From contig JACEVL010000080.1 in the NCBI GenBank assembly GCA_020284085.1, positions 1,195,035-1,259,034 of the forward strand: a stretch of 64,000 bases of DNA, in the 5' to 3' direction. Both the position numbers and the translations under genes were made by a program. This document shows positions 20,536 through 32,714 of this stretch, one piece after another (the stretch's first letter is position 1; the number at the start of each line of letters is the position of its first letter). The notes under the pieces are model-generated. The model searched no databases, was not told the origin of the DNA, and saw only the letters and a program-made list of their open reading frames with translations. This stretch comes from Aporrectodea caliginosa (Eukaryota; Annelida; Clitellata; Crassiclitellata; Lumbricidae).

Positions 20536-22933
20536 CACTAGAAGGACGGCTCTTTTCTACCACCTAAAAGGACGGAATGGGTCATTTTTGACCCATACAG
20601 TTTCATTGATAGAAATCATGTATTTTTAAGGACAATTTCTTCTGCAGCGGAAAATTTCGCCCCAGAAGTAATATCTTTGATATAATTCCGCGACAGAAGA
20701 CCTTTGCGCATGCACAACCTTCGACGCATGCGCACTGTCCAAACTGCATTACTTCTATCAATTGGCGTAGTGAGGTTCGGTTATGATGAGATTAGGCGTT
20801 GTGAGGGTCGGTTAGGGTCAGGATTAGTCGTCATTAGATGATATGCTAAACACCTTCCGCCCGAGAAGTAATTTCTTCATGCGCTGCGTGGCGGAATATT
20901 CCGCCGCAGAAACACCACGCATTTTTGAACAATTCCTGACAATAACTGAATGATTTACTGATCTCATTGTAATAAGCTTTCAGAATGTTAAACTTTTAAT
21001 TTATTTATGCTGCCCCTAAAGTAGGTAGGCCTACTCTTAGAGGCGTCAAGTTCCTCAAGCGATACTGACACGCTGCAAACAGCGTTATAAGTCTTGAAAC
21101 TTCGCTGAACACGTTCTGACTGTTTAGCCTTCCACGAGGTGCATCATCGGCTGAAATCACAATCCAGACATTGCCGTCTCTTGATGTTTCCATGGATTAT
21201 GTAGCTGCTGCTTGTGTGCTATCACGATGTTGAAATGATGAGTGACCCCATATGTAACCACGACCTCGTCCTTGACCACGAGAACCCCCTCGACCACATG
21301 CACGCACACTTCCAGAGATAGGAACTTCAGGATTTGGAATGGCTAACGGTTCGGTTCGTCTTGTCCACCATGATCACTTCGACACTTAAGTTAACCCTCA
21401 GGCTACCAAGGGGGGGTGGTTGCCACCCCCTCCCCTAGGTTTTTATGCATAAAAATTTTTCCCGTGTGGAATAAAAATTTTGAAAATTAGGTAGCTGTAG
21501 CAGATTCATTGGCGCACATTTTGAGGTAAACATTATGGTGGTAGTCCACGCCATTCAAAAGTTATACCCAATATACCCGAGGCACCAGGGGGGGGTGGAT
21601 ACCACCCCCCCTAGATTTTTGACTATATCTTATCCGTCATTTAATATTAAGAGACACAAATTATACCATTCTATAGAGGGAATGTGGGGCTTCATTTGCA
21701 TACTTAAATGTTTGTCTTTTGAAAACCGGAAGTGATCAAAATAAATAATAATACCCGTAATATGCGTGAAAAATGGCTGAATGGAAGGACTCCCCTTAGT
21801 TTTTTGTCTGTAGCGTATTCAGTTTTCTTCCCAGAAGAGAAACAAATATACCATTCTTTAGAGGGAATATAGGGCTTCATTTGCATACTTACAGGTTTGT
21901 CTTTTAAAAACCGGAAGTGATGAAAATAAATAATAATACGCGTAATCTGTGTGAAAATGTCTGTATGCAGCATCACAACGTAAACCAATATATATGTATG
22001 GATAATATATGTATGAATGTATATTTATGCATATATAAACATGTGTAGGGATGTATATGTTTGTATCTTGGATACGTAGATCAGTTTCAAAGCACATAAT
22101 CGTATATTTGTTTATCTAACAAGTAAAAAATATACGCAATAATATAAAATATCGCTAATTATCAGTTCCGATGTTAAAAATTATGTAATTTCGAGGTGCA
22201 TTCACATAATGTACAACTAAATATACCATTCTGTGCAGAATTGAATGCTGAATCCATTGGTGTATTACAAGATATGATATGTGAAACCAAACCCGAAATC
22301 CAGGGGTGGTAACCACCCCCCCTTGGTAGTCCGTGTTACAAAAAAAGCTTGGTAGCCTGAGGGTTAGAACAGAAGAACTGCTTCTTGCCTCAGCGGACAG
22401 GTTGAGTATTCCGGTATCTGAGACAGAGGCATCACTATCAGTATCATTGTCTTCCGATTCGCAGAATTGTCCTCACCGATTTCTTGAATCAAACGAAAGG
22501 CTTGGTTTGCTGTATGCATATAATCGTACACGACGACTCATTTTAGCGCAGGTATCGATAACCCTCAGATATAGCTGTTTATATATCAATTGTGTTAGAA
22601 ACAATAAACAAAACTGTTTACAAATGGCGGGAAGAACGTGAGCTTTGCAATGCCGACATAAATAAGTAAGGTTAATATAAGATAAACGCTAGAAAAATAG
22701 ACATTTGCAGTAATAGTGTCATGGGTCAAAAATGACCCCAATCCGTCCTTCTAGGTATTCGCTGCTCTAACTCCTATACCTGACCAGCTATTAATAAGAT
22801 TTTTTTCTATGCCTTTGCGGCCACAATGCCATAGATATCATAAAATATTTTCCTTTAATGTTTACTGGGTGCTACATGGCACGCTCGCAAAGTGCGTTAT
22901 GGGTCAAAAATGACCCATGCCGTCTTTCTAGTG
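20536..22933 (-). mobile_element. piggyBac element copy 1 (TTAA, CACTAGAAGGACGGC ends), nested MITE inside
   Basis: Inverted ends CACTAGAAGGACGGC and GCCGTCTTTCTAGTG are bounded by TTAA on both sides. A TGGGTCATTTTTGACCCA palindrome sits just inside each end. On the minus strand remnants of a transposase start are present: a short acidic Ser-rich segment (22370-22550) and, farther in, a SADDAPRGR block (21005-21193). The catalytic domain is absent. The 969-bp MITE at 21395-22363 lies between these remnants. The homologous copy at 32715-34405 lacks the MITE. Confidence 0.85.
21395..22363. mobile_element. piggyBac-type MITE P1, 969 bp (CCCTCAGGCTACCAAG ends)
   Basis: Ends CCCTCAGGCTACCAAG and CTTGGTAGCCTGAGGG are perfect inverted repeats flanked by TTAA and TTAG (one change). 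Subterminal GGGGGGTGG/CCACCCCCC runs can pair. Two tandem units of about 170 bp (GCTTCATTTGCATACTTA...AAAATAAATAATAATAC) lie in the middle. It is nearly identical to P3 (55712-56674) but in opposite orientation. It has no transposase. Confidence 0.9.
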
Positions 22934-23056
22934 TTAATTAAATTCTTATATAAAGCAAACAAAGTTCGTCGTGAGTCTTCTTTAGAAAGTGAGGCAGCTT
23001 TATCAAAAGGTGCAATTAAAAGAACAAGTGAGAAGAAGGTCGACATCACCCCTCGG

Positions 23057-24350
23057 TAAACCTACGACAGGCGACCTTCAATCACGACATGTAGGAAACT
23101 AGGAATAGCAGTATTGTAAATGATTCGTCGTTCATCAGTTGCTCACTGATGACACGTCGCTGGAAATTAAGAGGATAATTTTCCACAAAACACCTTTACT
23201 TTTACATTCGTCTTCCGGTTCTCACTTACTTGCAAGACTTGCTAAGACTAGATAAATTTGTCACTGACTCTAGAAAATCTATTGACATCAAAGGCATTCA
23301 GTTTAAATGTTCTCCATCGTCGAAAATGTCGTAATCAGCATCGCGCATCTTTTATTTAAATCAAATCAACTTTATTGCCCACCGCTACAATTCAGTGCTT
23401 ACATGTTAAAAGGCAATTTTTTTCAAATACAATGAAAATGGGTTATACCCTTAAGTTCCACTAGCCTTATTGCTATGTCAGTCCAGTGGCTTATTTAGTT
23501 AGTTTTGTTATGACTTCATTTCTTAACCATCATTATAACTTAAAATCAAATTATTATCTCTCTGTAATGCGCTGTCTCCATCTACTAGCTCTCGAATTCT
23601 AGCTAGTAACTTCTCTTCCACCTTTGCTTTTCTTAAAACCGTTTTCTTCTCTTTGGCCTTGCGCACTGGGAGCGCCTCTGAATGGTTCACCCTATGAGAG
23701 GCGCTTTATAAATGTTTAAATACAATACAATGCAATATTAAATTCATATGTTCGAAATAATTTAATAGGCTCAACCTCTGTGGCAACGGAAAACATCAAG
23801 CCAATCTGTATGATTACATGAAATAATCGGAACACCTGATAACAAGTTAAACAAGGGGCAATTATATAACTGTGTGGAGGCCCGTTTAGCGCCGATCCGT
23901 CCTACTGCTGCTCATTTTACCATCGCCCCTAGGGAGTGGAAGGATGAGACAACCTTATGGACTAGCGGGTATCGAACCAGCGTATTCTGTTCTTCGTCCC
24001 CGTGTATTACCATTCAACCGTCACCTCGCAGCTGATTAGTGAGTAAAGTAAAAAAAAAATCATCATCACTTCCTGACATTGGCAATTTGGAGGCGATTGG
24101 TACGAATAAATGTTCTTCATTGTCCTGGGGCGCCACACACAAAATCATCACAAAATATCATGTGTTCCAGTCATAAATGACAAGTCGTAATGTTTGAAAG
24201 TAATGTAGCTTCACGGTTGCTGTTATAAATGAGTAAGTGAAGTTAACACTCCTTTCTAGCCATGACTCTCTATGTATAATTAAATTTGTGTTGTTTATCT
24301 TCCATCATCGTCATCGACGGCGTTCCCCTCTGGAACGTTACGGTTCGGGT
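23057..24350. repeat. Mixed dispersed repeats downstream of the gene 2 unit
   Basis: A LINE/SINE-type tail (GAGGCGCTTTATAAATG then AATACAATACAATG) ends near 23737. 23817-23862 matches 10690-10730. 24100-24270 (GTGTTCCAGTCATAA...GTTTGAAAGTA) matches 47480-47600, showing that the gene 2 and gene 4 units share this far flank. No gene is seen. Confidence 0.5.
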
Positions 24351-24356
24351 CAAAGT

Positions 24357-24480
24357 GTGGGGCACGGTAACCGATTGGTTAGAGTGCTCGGTCTATAACG
24401 AGGAGAGTACGGGTTCGAGTCTCCACTCAGCTGGTAACTGTGCAAAGACATTCAGCAAGTACTTCAATTGGAATTGCTAA
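24357..24480 (+). repeat. tRNA-derived SINE copy 1
   Basis: GGGGCACGGTAACCGATTGGTTAGAGTGCTCGG resembles a tRNA 5' half with a degenerate A box. GGTTCGAGTCT at 24412-24422 is a B box. The non-tRNA body (AAAGACATTCAGCAAGT) is shared with copies at 47660 and 59870. Confidence 0.75.
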
Positions 24481-25373
24481 GCGCCATCTGTCGTGTCTGG
24501 TCATTCGCTTACTTCTGAACTTTGGACATAGAGCTATCTCAAATGCCTTTTCACAACACTTTGACAGTCGTCTCCATAATTATTGCAATATCCCCTTTAC
24601 CTGAATTTTATTACAGCCTTAGAGGTTAATACGTTCCAATTTACGTTACTCATGAACTTAAGAGATATTTTTACATTGATTGTAAAAGTTTTCATTCTGA
24701 TTTCTGAAAAATATCGCAAAGTGGATATTTATATTTTCAAGCAATTATACATTTCTACTATTCATGCTGGAATTTCGCGGATTTAACTAAACAGTTAAGC
24801 TGTCTCAGACACCGTCACAAATGTCTGCCATTCACAAACGAGCTGTTAAGTATTGGAGATTCCTATTTTCTAATAACTTTGATTTGTGACCAAGATTATA
24901 AAATTATCATGATCTTTCGTCATCAACATCATCATAATTATTATTAATAATATTATTGTTGCCATTGTTATTATTGTCATCATCGTCGTCATTATCATTA
25001 TAATCATCATCATCAATCAATGACGTGCCTCTCTGGAACGAAGGTTCATCTACAACACGTTAAAGGTCGTCTCGATTCTTGGCTTATTTCCAGGCTGTGT
25101 TTAACTCGAAATTCAGCGGGTCAGATTCCTTGTGTGATCAGGGCGTCAACCTGGGATTTCCAAACTAATACTCCGACCACAAAATTCAACGACGAGGATG
25201 TTCAGCTTCTCTCTTTCAACCTAAATATTCCATCCTCTAGCTGACGATGATATAAGATCAATGTCAAAGGCGGCCAAAAGTTGCAAATACAATACAGCGT
25301 AGGCCTACATACCCATTAAATTTAGGCTCTATTACTGCATGCCGTCCAAGGACGTCAGTTTTATTTGATAGAC
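24481..25373 (-). other. Downstream flank of gene 2, paralogous to the gene 1 flank
   Basis: 24590-24790 aligns with 11090-11290, and 25020-25140 with 11480-11600. (CAT)/(ATT) triplets fill 24915-25018. No gene is seen. Confidence 0.6.
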
Positions 25374-26283
25374 TTAAAAGCGCACGATAGCACAGGCATG
25401 TACAAGATATGGTTCTGGCAATTTCCCGTGAATCTTCCATTCAATCGGTTTATCATCAAGGATGTTCTGAAGAGGAACATAACGTACGTCGTCTCTGCAT
25501 TTCCATATCTCGTCATGATCTTCATCCGTCATCAATTCGTCAATTCCTCCTCCGATCACAAAAACTCTATGATTCTCAAGGACCAACCCAAAGTGAATAA
25601 CGTCAGTCTTAAACATTTTCTTTCTTGCCAAGTCACCGTTTCAAAGTTAAATATGAAACAAGTATAACGTCCAACCAAAATAACAGATGTCTCCCAAGGT
25701 GCAGCTCGCATCAAGTGATAAGACCGCGGCATTGGTTTCGAAAGGACAGAACATGTGTTTTCTTTCGTGTTGTACACTTGAACGTGATTGAACGCTTTTT
25801 TATCTATATCTGAACCACCAAAGATATAGAGTGAACCCTTGAACGGAACACAGTTACCGGACATCTGAACACAGTGAACCAAATTTCCCACTACGGCGCA
25901 TTTGTCGGTGATTGCGTTGTACGCTTCAACGGTGTCTAGAACGGTTTTATTAGAATCCACAAATCCCCCACAGATGTACAATATTTCATCGATAAATGCT
26001 GCGCTGTGTCTATATCGGCCTTGAACTAAAGATGCGCATCTCATCCAACCAGAAGCCGTGTTGTATTTCCAGATTGCATCACTTTTTACTCCAACTCCAG
26101 TGACGTACATCGTGTTACAATAAACGGCGGCGAATGCTTCGATATCCAATGTAGTGGGAATTTGTTCTTGAGTTACGATTTCGTTTGGCCGAAGTAGATT
26201 TATTTTGATGACGTCCTCTGTTATATTCAGACCATCATCCAATCCCACGACAATTGCACAGTTCTCAAACTGTGTAGCTGTTT
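25374..26283 (-). pseudogene. TRIM-Kelch gene 2, exon 2 (Kelch), one-base frameshift
   Basis: The exon starts at acceptor AAAACAG|AAACAGCT and reads the same Kelch series as gene 1 (YVTGVG, RYRHSAAFIDEILYICGG, GSLYIFGG) down to TWQER near 25625. There one base is missing relative to gene 1, so the frame shifts and stops at 25556. The lost frame then continues cleanly (KMFKTDVIHFGLVLEN, VFVIGGG...) to 25374. The last blade would be lost, so the propeller probably cannot close. The rest is well kept, so the lesion is recent or could be a sequencing error. Confidence 0.85.
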
Positions 26284-27510
26284 CTGTTTTGGCAGATAAA
26301 ACACATATTATATTCACAACTGAAAGTGAATACTGTTTCTTAATTGCACAGTAATCGTAATCGTAAACTCGTAACTTCTACAGCGCCCACAAAAGCGAAG
26401 TCGCGGGAACCAGCTTATTCACAGGCGCTCAATAAAAACAAAATCGATAGGCAGGGGTCAAAATCCAGAGAGTCAGGCAGGCAGACAGGCAGACGGCTAA
26501 GGTGGATGGTGTTTGGTGTTCAGACGGCGAGGTAGGCAGGGAGAAGTGTTGGATTCAGGATAGGATTTGTCAAAAAGCAGTGTTTTTAGTTTCGAGTGAA
26601 AGACCTGTGGAGAGATAGAGAGAGGTGGAGTTTTGGTGACTTCGTAGGATGGGTCAGATATTTGGCGTAGTGTTGGCGGAAGTTTGTTCCAAAGAGGTGG
26701 AACAGCTATGGCTATGGAACGATTTGAAAATTTTAGTGATGAGGTAACGGAAGGGCGGAGCAGTGTTAGGGAGGAGGAGGAGCGGGTTGGACGAAGTGGC
26801 TGGATGGTGAACAACTGACGGAGATAGGAAGGCTGGGAGGTTTGAAGTGTGTTGTACAGTAACTGTTCTCAGATTGTGTAGTGGTTTCTGTTGAAGCAAC
26901 GAAAGCAATTCCTTGATGGCTAGAAGATGAACTGAACATTCATCAATTTGTTTATAACTAATGAATTTTTATTTCCGTAATTTGCAAAGAATGTCGTTTA
27001 CAAGTACAGCAGAGACGAACATCTAATTTAGTTAAATCTAATCTAATAGAATCTTGGCCACGTTTGTCGCTCATTGGACGCTTAAACTGCACTTTACTTC
27101 ATTAGGAATTGTGGCGCTAAAATAAGGCTTAGATTTGCCGGGTTATACGTCCATAGGCTTGGAACACGTTAATTTTAAAATACAGGTTCTTAACCGTTAT
27201 CAAAGTTCCCTCTTGACCTGTATTAAACACTCACTGTAGGTCTTAAAGTGGTTCTCGTCAGAATGTCCTACATAAAACTCAAGGAAATATCCACTTGTAC
27301 ATTAATTGCATTTAATTTGATGAATATTAATGCGAAAATTTATATAGTAGGCCTAGTGAGTAACGCCTCAATCGATGGATGTCTCTAAATAAAAGCAATG
27401 TCGTTAATTCCTAGATCTTTCTCAAAGGCATCACAGATTTTTCCAATTTTAGTGTAAAGAATTATTCTACGCAAGATTATTAATATATAAATTGTGTTGA
27501 AAAATATTAC
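26284..27510 (-). other. Intron of gene 2: LINE fragment and a duplicated Kelch-exon start
   Basis: About 26410-26862 encodes on the minus strand a LINE C-terminal segment (LLRPSVTSSLKFSNRS, VPPLWNKLPPTLRQISDPSYE, FHSKLKTLLF). Just upstream of it in gene orientation, 26865-26887 repeats the first 23 bases of the Kelch exon, preceded by a TTCAACAG acceptor of the gene 3/4 type. The intron beyond (26890-26990) also matches genes 3/4, whereas the acceptor actually next to the Kelch exon is of the gene 1 type. Confidence 0.75.
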
Positions 27511-28636
27511 CTTTGATGATTCCCACTACGTTGTTGTTGAAGCTCTGTAAAACTTCTTTCAAATCCGTTGTTTCGAAAGAAACCTCGACTAATTGATGTG
27601 GACGACCAATGAATGCCTCGTGATCCTTTGCCAACTCGTCTGCTCTAAGAATTAATTGGTCAACGGAACTGCAGATGTCGCTGGCCGATCCATTAGATCT
27701 TAATTCGCTGCAATAAGCCTCAAAATTTTTCAAAATCGTGTAGCTTGTGTCAATTATCTCCACGTCATCTTCTATTTTCTTTATTTGATTTGAGTTCACT
27801 ACAGATAGTTCATCCAAGAGCAATTTTGTATCGCGATCTATTATTTCTTTCAACTCTTGATTTCTTTTATGGATTGCATGTTCTTTATCAACAATTTCCT
27901 TAAGAAAATCTGCTTTTCTCTTCTCTACCTTTTGTCTCATTGCAAGCATCTCATCTGCATAATTCGATATCTTCCATGCATTCTTTTCAATCGTTTGGCG
28001 GAATTCTTCTTCGACTGTTGCAATATCCTTGCAATCATGTGTCTTGTGTCTTTCAACAAAACAAGATACGCAGACGATTTTCTTGCATTCAGCGCAGTAG
28101 TAATCTAATGGTTTCTGAGTGTGTCTAGAGCAGTACTTCACAGAATAAACTCGCTTAATTCCTGATGCTACATCATCGCTTCCAATTTTCACTAATTGGT
28201 GATTTCTACTGAGTTTCAGAAATCGGTGAACTTTCACGCAGCTATCGCAATAGTTGTCTTGGCACTCTAAACATCTCATCGTGGCTTTTGGTATTTCTCC
28301 TGTTTTGCTTTCACCGCTGGCATTGCAGACATCGCAGATGATGGTGACACTTCCCGTTTGCAGCGTATTCTTATACTGCAACAGGTTTCCCATGAAAAAG
28401 TTTTTCGTCACACCATTTATTCCATCTGCCGGAATGAGGAATTCTTTTCTACACAACGGACACGGCATCTTGTCTCCTGGTTTCATCTGCGCCGCTTCTG
28501 ATGTGCGTTTTAGACATTCAAAACAGAATGTGTGAATGCATGGTAAAATTCTTGGGTCCGTGAAAGCATTCATGCAGATTGGACATTCTGTTATTTCTGT
28601 AAGTTGCTTAGCGGCTTTCTCCTTTGTATCCGCCAT
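27511..28636 (-). CDS. TRIM-Kelch gene 2, exon 1 (RING, two B-boxes, coiled coil)
   Basis: ATG at 28636 (MADTKEK) sits in the strong context AAGATGG. The exon holds 375 complete codons and ends at donor AAAG|GTAATA in phase 1. RING CPICMNAFTDPRILPCIHTF...CPLCRKEF, B-box 1 (CDVCNASGES...), B-box 2 (CSRHTQKPLDYYCAECKK) and the coiled coil are all present with their zinc ligands. By itself the exon could still give an RBCC protein. The downstream Kelch exon is frameshifted, so a full product is doubtful. Confidence 0.88.
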
Positions 28637-30168
28637 CTTCACTTAGCTGGAGATCTTAATAAACAATAGCAACAAATGCTCGATAAAATTCAATGACCTT
28701 TTCTATGTCAGTTACGTAATAGCCTACTGTGATTCTTTGTAAGGTTGTAAACTCTTTAGATAGTTGATCAAAGGAAATTTTCGTGGTCAATTTAAGTTGA
28801 CGTTGGGTATCGAAATGAAGAAATGGGGAGAAGCATCGGAGTATTTGAGGTTTTTCAGTCAATTTGGAATGGTTTGCAATCTAGGCTAATACAAGAACTC
28901 TTGAGCCATCGTTTGCGAGAATTCTGCCAACGGATGGTAACAGATTGGTCAGGCACGTTGCTGATGAGTCTTATGTCACATAAATTATTATTATCATGAT
29001 TATTGCTGACAATAATTTTTAAATGGACGTTATGAAATTTCTTCACAAATGCAACGATGCGAATGAAATTTATCTGATCGATTTCAGCACAAGAAATTGT
29101 ATGTGCGCATTGCCACATCAGTTGAATGAAATGATAGCCTACTTCTTTGCTCCGTCACTTCCGATTTCTACTGAGCTGTTTCAGTAGATTATGATTCCTG
29201 ACTAGTTGATTGATTTCGAATTGATCATCGATTGATGCGTTGTTGACTATGATAACGGCGCTACAGAAGTCACTAGAACTGTCTAATAAACACACCGTGA
29301 AATACCTGTAAGTTTTCCTGAGTTTCTGTTACTAAGTTCCTATATCTATGAAACAAAACGAAAATGCAAACAATTATTGAAAGGCTGTTTGACAGACAGA
29401 TCATCAAGAATAACAAATCCGTAAGAAAAACAATTGTATTGGTATCTCCTATACCGCCGTTTAGGGTTGCGAATGTCGTCATGCTAGTTAATGGCATTTA
29501 GAAATAAATAATATGGTTTTGCACATTTTGTGGCTGCAACGATTTGTCTAAACGCCATTTTAAGATATCGCAAAAACTTCTGAAGTCGTGGTTACTGCAT
29601 CACGATTTCAGCCAAATCAATCATCCTTCTTTCCCACCATTCGCTTTTCCCTAACTTGTCCCCATAATAGCAATAACATCATTCTGCAGCCCAAATGATT
29701 CGTAGTTCATTGTTTGCTCAATCATTTACATCGTTGGAAATGAACAAGGTCATTTCCTACGGCTTCGTTTTCACTTTCGATTTCAAATTCTTAATTACAG
29801 GGTTTGCTTCGGCGAAATTTTTTTATCACACACAGTTTAGGATATATTGACAACACATATATTCCATAGTCTGAATTGAGAATTGATTAGTAATGCTGTT
29901 GTTGTGCTTCATGTCTGTCGTCAGAATAATGTGGTAGGTTATTATGACAGCCCATGGCGTCGGGGCAACACTATATTCAGAAAATAACTAAAAATTAGAA
30001 AACAAAGAAAACTCAGAGTGTATCGATGCAAAAAATATGTGAATGCTTGGACTGAATCATAAACAGATAAAAGTTGGCTTACTTTGTATCGTCTTCTTAA
30101 CATCATCATCATATTCGTTTATTTAACACAAAACTATCGACAAAACGCAACAGAATACATGAGTTAGT
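28637..30168. other. Upstream flank of gene 2; LINE tail
   Basis: A LINE 3' tail of the GACTATGATAACGGCGCTACAGAAGTCACTAG type ends near 29277. The short sequence near 29750 (GGTCATTTCCTACGGCTTCGTTTTCACTTTCGATTTCAA) recurs at 15371-15410, supporting shared flanks of genes 1 and 2. No gene is seen. Confidence 0.5.
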
Positions 30169-30176
30169 GAGAGAGG

Positions 30177-31567
30177 CAGTGTTGCCACTCAATAAAAAAA
30201 AAACCCAAGATCAGACGATAAAAAAACCAAGAAAACCCAAGGTCAGTTTTTCAGCAAACTTTTGAAACATTAAGGGGGATAATAACATAATAATTAATAA
30301 ATCATATAATATAAATGATAAATATTATAATATAATGCAATTAAACCGGTTTTTAAAAGAAACTTTTTGTTCTATTGGTCAAAATTTCAAAATGTTATTT
30401 GAAAATATGACGAATTAATGTAGCAATCAAGTCATATGATTCCAATGAAGTTTGTTTATTTAATTTCAAATTTTCAAACCTTAAAACGCTCAAATGTTTA
30501 TTTCAATACGCCAATAACGTCATAAACATCTTCTTCTTCAGAAGGAGATATTAATTATAACCAAAGTTGTGCTTACCTGCATTTTTGTAAGTTTTTGTCT
30601 CTCACTGTAACGCTGATGACAACGTCCTTCAGCAACATCCGCAACCAAAGACTTGGAAGGAGTCCAAGCATGGCAGTCGACACCGTCTCTAGCAATTGCT
30701 TGTTTAGCAAGTAGACGGCTGGCAACAGTTTCAGCATGCAGTTTGTTCGTTTGAGCAGTCTTGACCATATTTACCTGTGAGAAAATTCTCTCAACACAAG
30801 CCGACGAGTGTGGCAGAGCCATGAGTCCACACATAAAGTTTGACAAAAGTCCGAATTTCATGTGATCATTGCTATCTTTTATTGAGCTCAATTTAAACCA
30901 AAATTCAACATGAAGGCGTTCGGCTTTGGCCACTTGTTCTCTTAACGAAGGTGTCTTGGGAGTTACAAAGAACGTCTTGATATTTGTCATGTCTTTTTAA
31001 ATTCAAAATTCTTGACATGTTTCTGTGTCACTTTGTGCGCTAACAGCGACGATTTGTTTATATTCGACAGACTAAAGTCACATACCTTGCATCTGAACTA
31101 TTACTTCTATCACACATTTCAATTTTTACTTTGATTTAATGTTTAAAGTAAAAAATATAATATTTTAGACTTTGACTTAAATTACTTTGAACGCGCAAAG
31201 CCGCCAAAGCGGCAAAAGTTTGACTTCCGGAAAACGAGCAATGATGAAAATCATGCAATCTGCTTTTAGAGCATAGACCACGCTGCACAAATATTTAGAC
31301 TTTTATTGATCTCGATCATCCAGACCGTAATGGACAATCTATGATCTTTGTTTTATTTTATTATCACTGTCATTTTGTACGATTTTAATTATTTTGGAGA
31401 GGAAAGTTGAATTTTTACGTGACATATATATGATTCAGTTAATAAATTAATAAGTAATTCAAAACCCAAGGAAAAAACCCAAGGTCTTCAGGAAAAAACC
31501 CAGAACCCAAGGTTGGATCCCCAAAAACCCAAGATCTTGGGATAAAACCCAAGGAGTGGTAACGCTG
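30177..31567 (-). mobile_element. hAT transposon, 1391 bp (CAGTGTTGCCACTC family)
   Basis: Ends CAGTGTTGCCACTC and GAGTGGTAACGCTG are flanked by the perfect 8-bp duplication GAGAGAGG (30169-30176, 31568-31575). AAACCCAAG-type repeats fill both subterminal regions. It encodes a transposase C-terminal fragment on the minus strand, so it is the most complete member of the family in the window. Confidence 0.92.
30538..30990 (-). pseudogene. hAT transposase C-terminal (dimerisation) fragment, 150 aa
   Basis: The frame carries the hAT dimerisation signature: MALPHSSACVERIFSQVNMVKTAQTNKL, about residues 55-83, with the conserved Ser-Ser-Ala and Glu-Arg-Phe-Ser-type core. The catalytic Asp and the BED zinc finger, normally several hundred residues upstream, are missing. 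A basic tail of about 70 residues follows. It is a remnant unless it is joined to upstream exons not seen here. Confidence 0.8.
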
Positions 31568-31575
31568 GAGAGAGG

Positions 31576-32710
31576 CAGTTTTTCATCTAGTAGACGTTTT
31601 TGAATAGCATTCAAACCTGATATGGCGTCAGTTCAGTATTTAATTAAGTCAGTGTTTGCAAGCGACAGCAATGCCACGTTACAGTTAGTAGCCTAGCATT
31701 ATTTCTCTTCTTGTTTCGGCTGGTTCCCTGCGTTATTTAAACATATTATGCAGAAACGTCTGTGTATGCAGTAGTACGTAAGCAGCACATTATAGGGATA
31801 ATTATACGGTTAATAGCATAATATTATTGTGCTGATTAGTCACAATCTGCTTTTTATGTAGTGTTCGTGTTTTCATAACCGGTGTCTTCACCATCGTCAA
31901 TAAAATTTGTTCAGCGTTGCATAATCCAGTTGAATTAGAAGCGTCTTACCTCGTAATAGGGCTTTTTAAAGTCGATTCTGGATTTTGGTATACATAGAAA
32001 TAAGTATGTTTAGCAGCTGATTAGTAAGTGGAGTAAGAAACAATCACGGGAATGCTGAAGGCACACAGATGTAGGCTACAGTAGGCCTATAGTCAAGTTC
32101 AGAATAATCGATGAAATAATAACTGAGGTAAGATACTGCCTCAAATTTATTTACATAATTAATGGACGCCCCATAACACATAGGTCATGTGCTTTTCTAT
32201 TCTCGTTTCGAGGAACCTGATTGGCCCTGGCTTTTAATGAGATTCAGTCGGAACTTGTGGCGCTATAGAAGTTTGAGATACGGTAAGGTTCTATATAATC
32301 TGAGAATATCTGTCCGTCCGTGTCTTTGTATCTTCCTCTGTTGTTGTGTCTGCCTCTGTGTCCGTCTACCTAACCAGCTAAAATACTGTTTCGATTGAAA
32401 GAGGCGCTTAACAAACGTAAGAGGTGCCGAAAATTGTCTAAGATGTTCGTTGCTAATTCGTTACTTCTTGTAAATAAAATGAGTTCACTGCTTTTTAAAT
32501 TTCTTTATCCGTTCGATCGTGTGTTTGCAGTTGGAATCCGAAAGGGTGCTGATCATCCATACAAATCATCCATAATCATACATCCATCTTAAAACAATTA
32601 TATGTTTCCATTGTTTAACGACATCTTGTGGATGCAAGGCTGTTGATGTCGACAGAATCTTATCTATCGATTCACGTGCAATCAATGACAATAATCGGTT
32701 TGATACAGAG
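31576..32710. other. No recognisable gene; one LINE tail
   Basis: A GTGGCGCTATAGAAGTTTGAG tail occurs at 32258-32278, followed by LINE-tail-like sequence ending near 32400. A GTAGGCCTAT palindrome is at 32080. Nothing else was identified. Confidence 0.4.
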
Positions 32711-32714
32711 TTAA

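Larger units (their letters stand above)
19911..23056 (+). mobile_element. Possible LTR of an LTR retrotransposon, split by a piggyBac element
   Basis: Apart from the piggyBac insertion (20536-22933), the sequence 19911-20531 plus 22938-23056 is GC-richer than its surroundings. It begins TGTAGTGTCGCG, carries a TATATAAAG box just after the insertion (22945) and ends CCTCGGTAAACCTACGACA. The following GGCGACC resembles a primer-binding-site start. A 58-bp direct repeat (about 20156 and 20214) lies inside. No internal coding region follows and no clear target duplication was found, so this is a solo or truncated LTR at best. Confidence 0.4.

Noticed and set aside
21858..22097. 79-aa ORF found in two near-identical copies (also 55981-56220)
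   Set aside because: Both lie inside piggyBac MITEs P1 and P3. Identity reflects recent transposition; P2 does not keep the frame, and the peptide is low complexity.
24357..24430. Functional tRNA gene
   Set aside because: The cloverleaf does not close, the A box is degenerate, and the head continues into a shared SINE body; related copies at 47660 and 59870 are SINEs too.
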